Origin: Candidatus Zhuqueibacterota bacterium
GTDB lineage: Bacteria; SM23-31
NCBI GenBank assembly: GCA_022562855.1
Contig: JADFON010000060.1
Coordinates: forward strand, 1 to 8,384
Direction of reading: 5' to 3'
DNA length: 8,384 bases
Position 1 is the first letter of the stretch. Each line of letters starts with the position of its first letter. Both the position numbers and the translations under genes were made by a program. The notes under the pieces were generated by a model, which was not told the origin of the DNA, made no database searches, and worked only from the letters and a program-made list of their open reading frames with translations. Shown piece after piece: positions 6,674-8,384 of this stretch.

Positions 6674-6704
6674 TTGACTATGGTTATGAACCACCCTATA
6701 TTTG
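6674..6704 (+). promoter_or_regulatory. Promoter candidate directed toward the S9 peptidase gene
   Basis: TTGACT (6674-6679), a 17-nt spacer and TATATT (6697-6702) form a good sigma-70-like promoter. The same bases read TTG-N20-TATATTTG, fitting the Bacteroidota pattern TTG / TAnnTTTG. Transcription would begin near 6710, leaving a leader of about 280 nt before the ATG at 6989. Confidence 0.5.
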
Positions 6705-6755
6705 TTGGTACTTTGGTGAAAATCATATCTGTGGATATATTTCGATCAACTTCAT

Positions 6756-6808
6756 CCCCAAACCCCGAAAAACGGAGCCAAGTAGCGGCAGGCAGGCTAA
6801 GTTTGGGG
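6756..6808. ncRNA. Structured element, possible compact three-way junction; identity unknown
   Basis: A perfect 8-bp outer stem, CCCCAAAC (6756-6763) with GTTTGGGG (6801-6808), encloses two smaller stems: CCG (6765-6767) with CGG (6773-6775) around AAAAA, and AGCC (6776-6779) with GGCT (6795-6798). The first inner stem extends to five pairs only in minus-strand RNA, through a U-G pair. An alternative TAGC (6784-6787?) to GCTA pairing is also possible within the second arm. It could be a leader RNA structure or a folded repeat or transposable remnant. I do not recognise a known riboswitch. Confidence 0.35.
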
Positions 6809-6949
6809 GCGCCACAATTTAGCTTACATTCTGCTATGATTTTTCCATCAAAAGGTAATATAAATCAAAAATTATTAAAGTGCTGATTTTATATTATTTC
6901 TTCCCGTTTCCATTCTTGTAATTACTGTTTATTGATTTGTTTACCATAA

Positions 6950-6971
6950 TTTAATTATCCGGATAATTAAA
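6950..6971. promoter_or_regulatory. Perfect 22-bp palindrome, candidate operator or leader hairpin
   Basis: TTTAATTATCC (6950-6960) is followed directly by its exact reverse complement GGATAATTAAA (6961-6971). It ends 17 nt before the ATG at 6989 and 7 nt before the GGAGG ribosome site (6979-6983). The position suits a homodimeric repressor site, or an mRNA hairpin affecting initiation. No binding family can be named from the sequence. Confidence 0.5.
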
Positions 6972-6988
6972 CGTTCCTGGAGGGGATC

Positions 6989-8384
6989 ATGAAAATATTC
7001 AAGCTGCATCCTCAAAATTTACACTATTTATTTCTGTTTTTCTTTCTTTCCGTCTTTATTACCGGTTTCAACTGCTCAGGCACACCCGGTACAGTTGTTC
7101 CGGTCCAGACGTTTACAACCGATTTTCCAGAACCTGCCGGAAGGGCGGTAACCATTGAAGATTATTACAGGAATAATTCTATCGGCAGACCGTCAATTTC
7201 TCCAAACGGACGGTGGGTATCGTTTTCGTACTCGTATCCTGACGAGGAAAACAACAACAGCCGGAGTGAGATATGGCTTGTTCCCTCCGACGGGTCGGCA
7301 GAACCAAGACGGCTGACTTCACAAAACTCGAATAGTTCGAGACCCCGGTGGACTGAGGATGGTCTGTTAATGTATACGATTCAGAGTGAAACCTGGTATC
7401 TCGATGTCGAAAAACCGAATTCGAGACCCTTTCAGAGCAAAAACAGGAACGATACGGCAAATTTCAGTCCTGATAAGAAATGGATAGCGGAGACCCGCGA
7501 TACACCGGTTCCAAAAAGTGAAAAATCATACGCTTCGGACTTTATCCAAAGACACGAAGAGAGGTTTGAAGGGATCCAATTTGACTGGATGAATTTTCAG
7601 AGGGACGGCAGGGATATGCCGATTCCCGATTCAAGGGATCCAAGCGTCAATCCATCTACGGAAATTTTTATACTACCTGCCGAAGGGGGCGAAGCAAAAC
7701 AATTGACCGACCTGGATTTGAGACCTTCCGGTATTACGTGGCGACCGGACGGAAGGGAGCTTGTTTTTACGGCGGATTCGCATTACCGTGACGAGATGAC
7801 GTACGGAAGATCCGATCTGTGGACGGTGACAATCGAAGGCGATGTGACGCGGATTACCGATGACGGTTACACATACGGCAGTACGGGATATTCGCCGGAC
7901 GGAAAATATATTTCCTACACAAGGGGTTATGGCACGGATATGGTCATAGCGGGACGAATGGACAACGGCGGACCGAGAGACTTGTTTATCATGCCGGCTG
8001 ATGGAGGAACGCCGGTAAACCTGACCGCCTCGTGGGACCTGTCGCCCGGAAGCCCGCGGTGGAGTCCGGACAGTCAATTTATTTATTTTACCGCCGGCAT
8101 TGGCGGCAGCACACATTTATTCCGGGTATCAGCTGACGGCGGCGAGGTTCAACAGGTTACATCGGGTGAACGCAGGCTTGGCAGTCTGACAATAGATAAT
8201 GATTTCAAGACAATGGCGTATACGGTTGGCAGAATTGAAGGACCTTCTGAGATTTACACTGCCGATATCGACGGGTCGAACGAAAAACAGATTACCGGAA
8301 TGAGCAATGATTTCACAACCGAAATAACATTCAGCAAAGCGGAACGTCTGCTTTATGCGAGTTATGACGGTACTCCCATCGAGG
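6989..8384 (+). CDS. Exported S9-family (prolyl oligopeptidase-type) peptidase, N-terminal propeller part; cut by window end
   Basis: The frame is open for 465 codons to the window edge. Residues 1-28 look like a signal peptide with the hydrophobic core at 11-27. C29 follows 'TGFN', which is a poor lipobox, so lipidation is uncertain. The rest is a beta-propeller of PD40/WD40-like blades, with '(S/R)PDG' turns at 'SISPNGRWVSFS' (69-80), 'RWTEDGLLMYT' (120-130), 'FSPDKKWIAET' (159-169), 'WRPDGRELVFT' (251-261), 'YSPDGKYISYT' (301-311) and 'WSPDSQFIYFT' (358-368). 'FDWMNFQRDGRD' (198-209) and the final 'ASYDGTPIE' (457-465) match the S9 acylaminoacyl-peptidase/dipeptidyl-peptidase pattern, the latter being the usual lead into the hydrolase domain. 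The catalytic Ser-Asp-His would lie beyond the window. The ATG has GGAGG 5 nt upstream. A TolB-like propeller alone is the main alternative. The probable role is periplasmic peptide degradation. Confidence 0.85.
   Translation, partial: MKIFKLHPQNLHYLFLFFFLSVFITGFNCSGTPGTVVPVQTFTTDFPEPAGRAVTIEDYYRNNSIGRPSISPNGRWVSFSYSYPDEENNNSRSEIWLVPSDGSAEPRRLTSQNSNSSRPRWTEDGLLMYTIQSETWYLDVEKPNSRPFQSKNRNDTANFSPDKKWIAETRDTPVPKSEKSYASDFIQRHEERFEGIQFDWMNFQRDGRDMPIPDSRDPSVNPSTEIFILPAEGGEAKQLTDLDLRPSGITWRPDGRELVFTADSHYRDEMTYGRSDLWTVTIEGDVTRITDDGYTYGSTGYSPDGKYISYTRGYGTDMVIAGRMDNGGPRDLFIMPADGGTPVNLTASWDLSPGSPRWSPDSQFIYFTAGIGGSTHLFRVSADGGEVQQVTSGERRLGSLTIDNDFKTMAYTVGRIEGPSEIYTADIDGSNEKQITGMSNDFTTEITFSKAERLLYASYDGTPIE

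Larger units (their letters stand above)
6446..6988. other. Divergent intergenic region between the acyl-CoA synthetase and S9 peptidase genes
   Basis: These 543 nt hold no convincing gene. A 71-codon open frame at 6671-6886 begins with GTG inside a promoter candidate, has no ribosome-binding site and encodes through a palindrome, so I do not call it. From left to right the region holds a weak minus-strand promoter candidate, two adjacent hairpins (6518-6555), a plus-strand promoter candidate (6674-6704), a structured element (6756-6808), AT-rich sequence with a loose inverted repeat (6856-6867 with 6884-6896), and a 22-bp palindrome (6950-6971). Confidence 0.6.

Noticed and set aside
6756-6808. 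Known riboswitch or hammerhead ribozyme
   Set aside because: The conserved cores I checked by eye (CUGANGA and GAAA of the hammerhead, and the c-di-GMP-I and fluoride signatures) are absent on both strands.
6671-6886. 71-codon plus-strand open frame in the divergent region
   Set aside because: It starts with GTG inside the promoter candidate, has no ribosome-binding site, and its middle is the palindromic element; no domain is recognisable.
6856-6896. Imperfect inverted repeat as a terminator
   Set aside because: The arms are almost all A and T with a one-base bulge and a 16-nt loop, and no T-run follows; chance is likely in such AT-rich DNA.
7673-8116. Minus-strand open frame opposite the S9 peptidase gene
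   Set aside because: It is a shadow of the propeller coding sequence, with a low-quality translation rich in Arg, Val and Ser.

Overview
The window looks like an ordinary bacterial chromosome segment of moderate GC content. The genes suggest a member of, or a relative of, the Bacteroidota/FCB group or a neighbouring candidate phylum. The hints are a 6-bladed beta-propeller lipoprotein with the GQGPGEF signature, an exported S9-type peptidase, the PurM variant 'DLVNHCINDIL', and one intergenic promoter that fits the Bacteroidota TTG / TAnnTTTG pattern. None of these fixes the phylum. I saw no rRNA, tRNA, CRISPR array, transposase, phage or defence genes.

Layout. From 4339 down to 42 a tight minus-strand run reads DUF4416-PurM fusion, plsY, gpsA, then a propeller lipoprotein. 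The purM stop lies 1 nt before the plsY TTG start, plsY and gpsA overlap by 32 nt, and 24 nt separate gpsA from the lipoprotein gene. A 315-nt spacer (4340-4654) packed with small palindromes and a 7-bp tandem repeat separates this run from an upstream minus-strand long-chain acyl-CoA synthetase (4655-6445). A 543-nt divergent intergenic region (6446-6988) follows. It holds hairpins, a good forward promoter candidate, a compact structure that could fold as a three-way junction, and a perfect 22-bp palindrome next to a ribosome-binding site. The last gene, on the plus strand from 6989, runs off the window. It encodes an exported S9-family peptidase, of which only the propeller half is present.

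How the genes fit together. GpsA makes sn-glycerol 3-phosphate and PlsY acylates it, so the pair starts phospholipid synthesis. The acyl-CoA synthetase activates fatty acids nearby, but it has its own spacer and may be separate. PurM supplies the fifth step of purine synthesis. The run is best read as a growth-linked housekeeping operon, with a surface lipoprotein of unknown role at its end.

No clearly new multi-gene system is visible. The points most worth following are the in-frame fusion of the uncharacterised DUF4416 domain to a full-length PurM, with an internal start that could also yield free PurM, and the structured leader and palindrome in front of the S9 peptidase gene.
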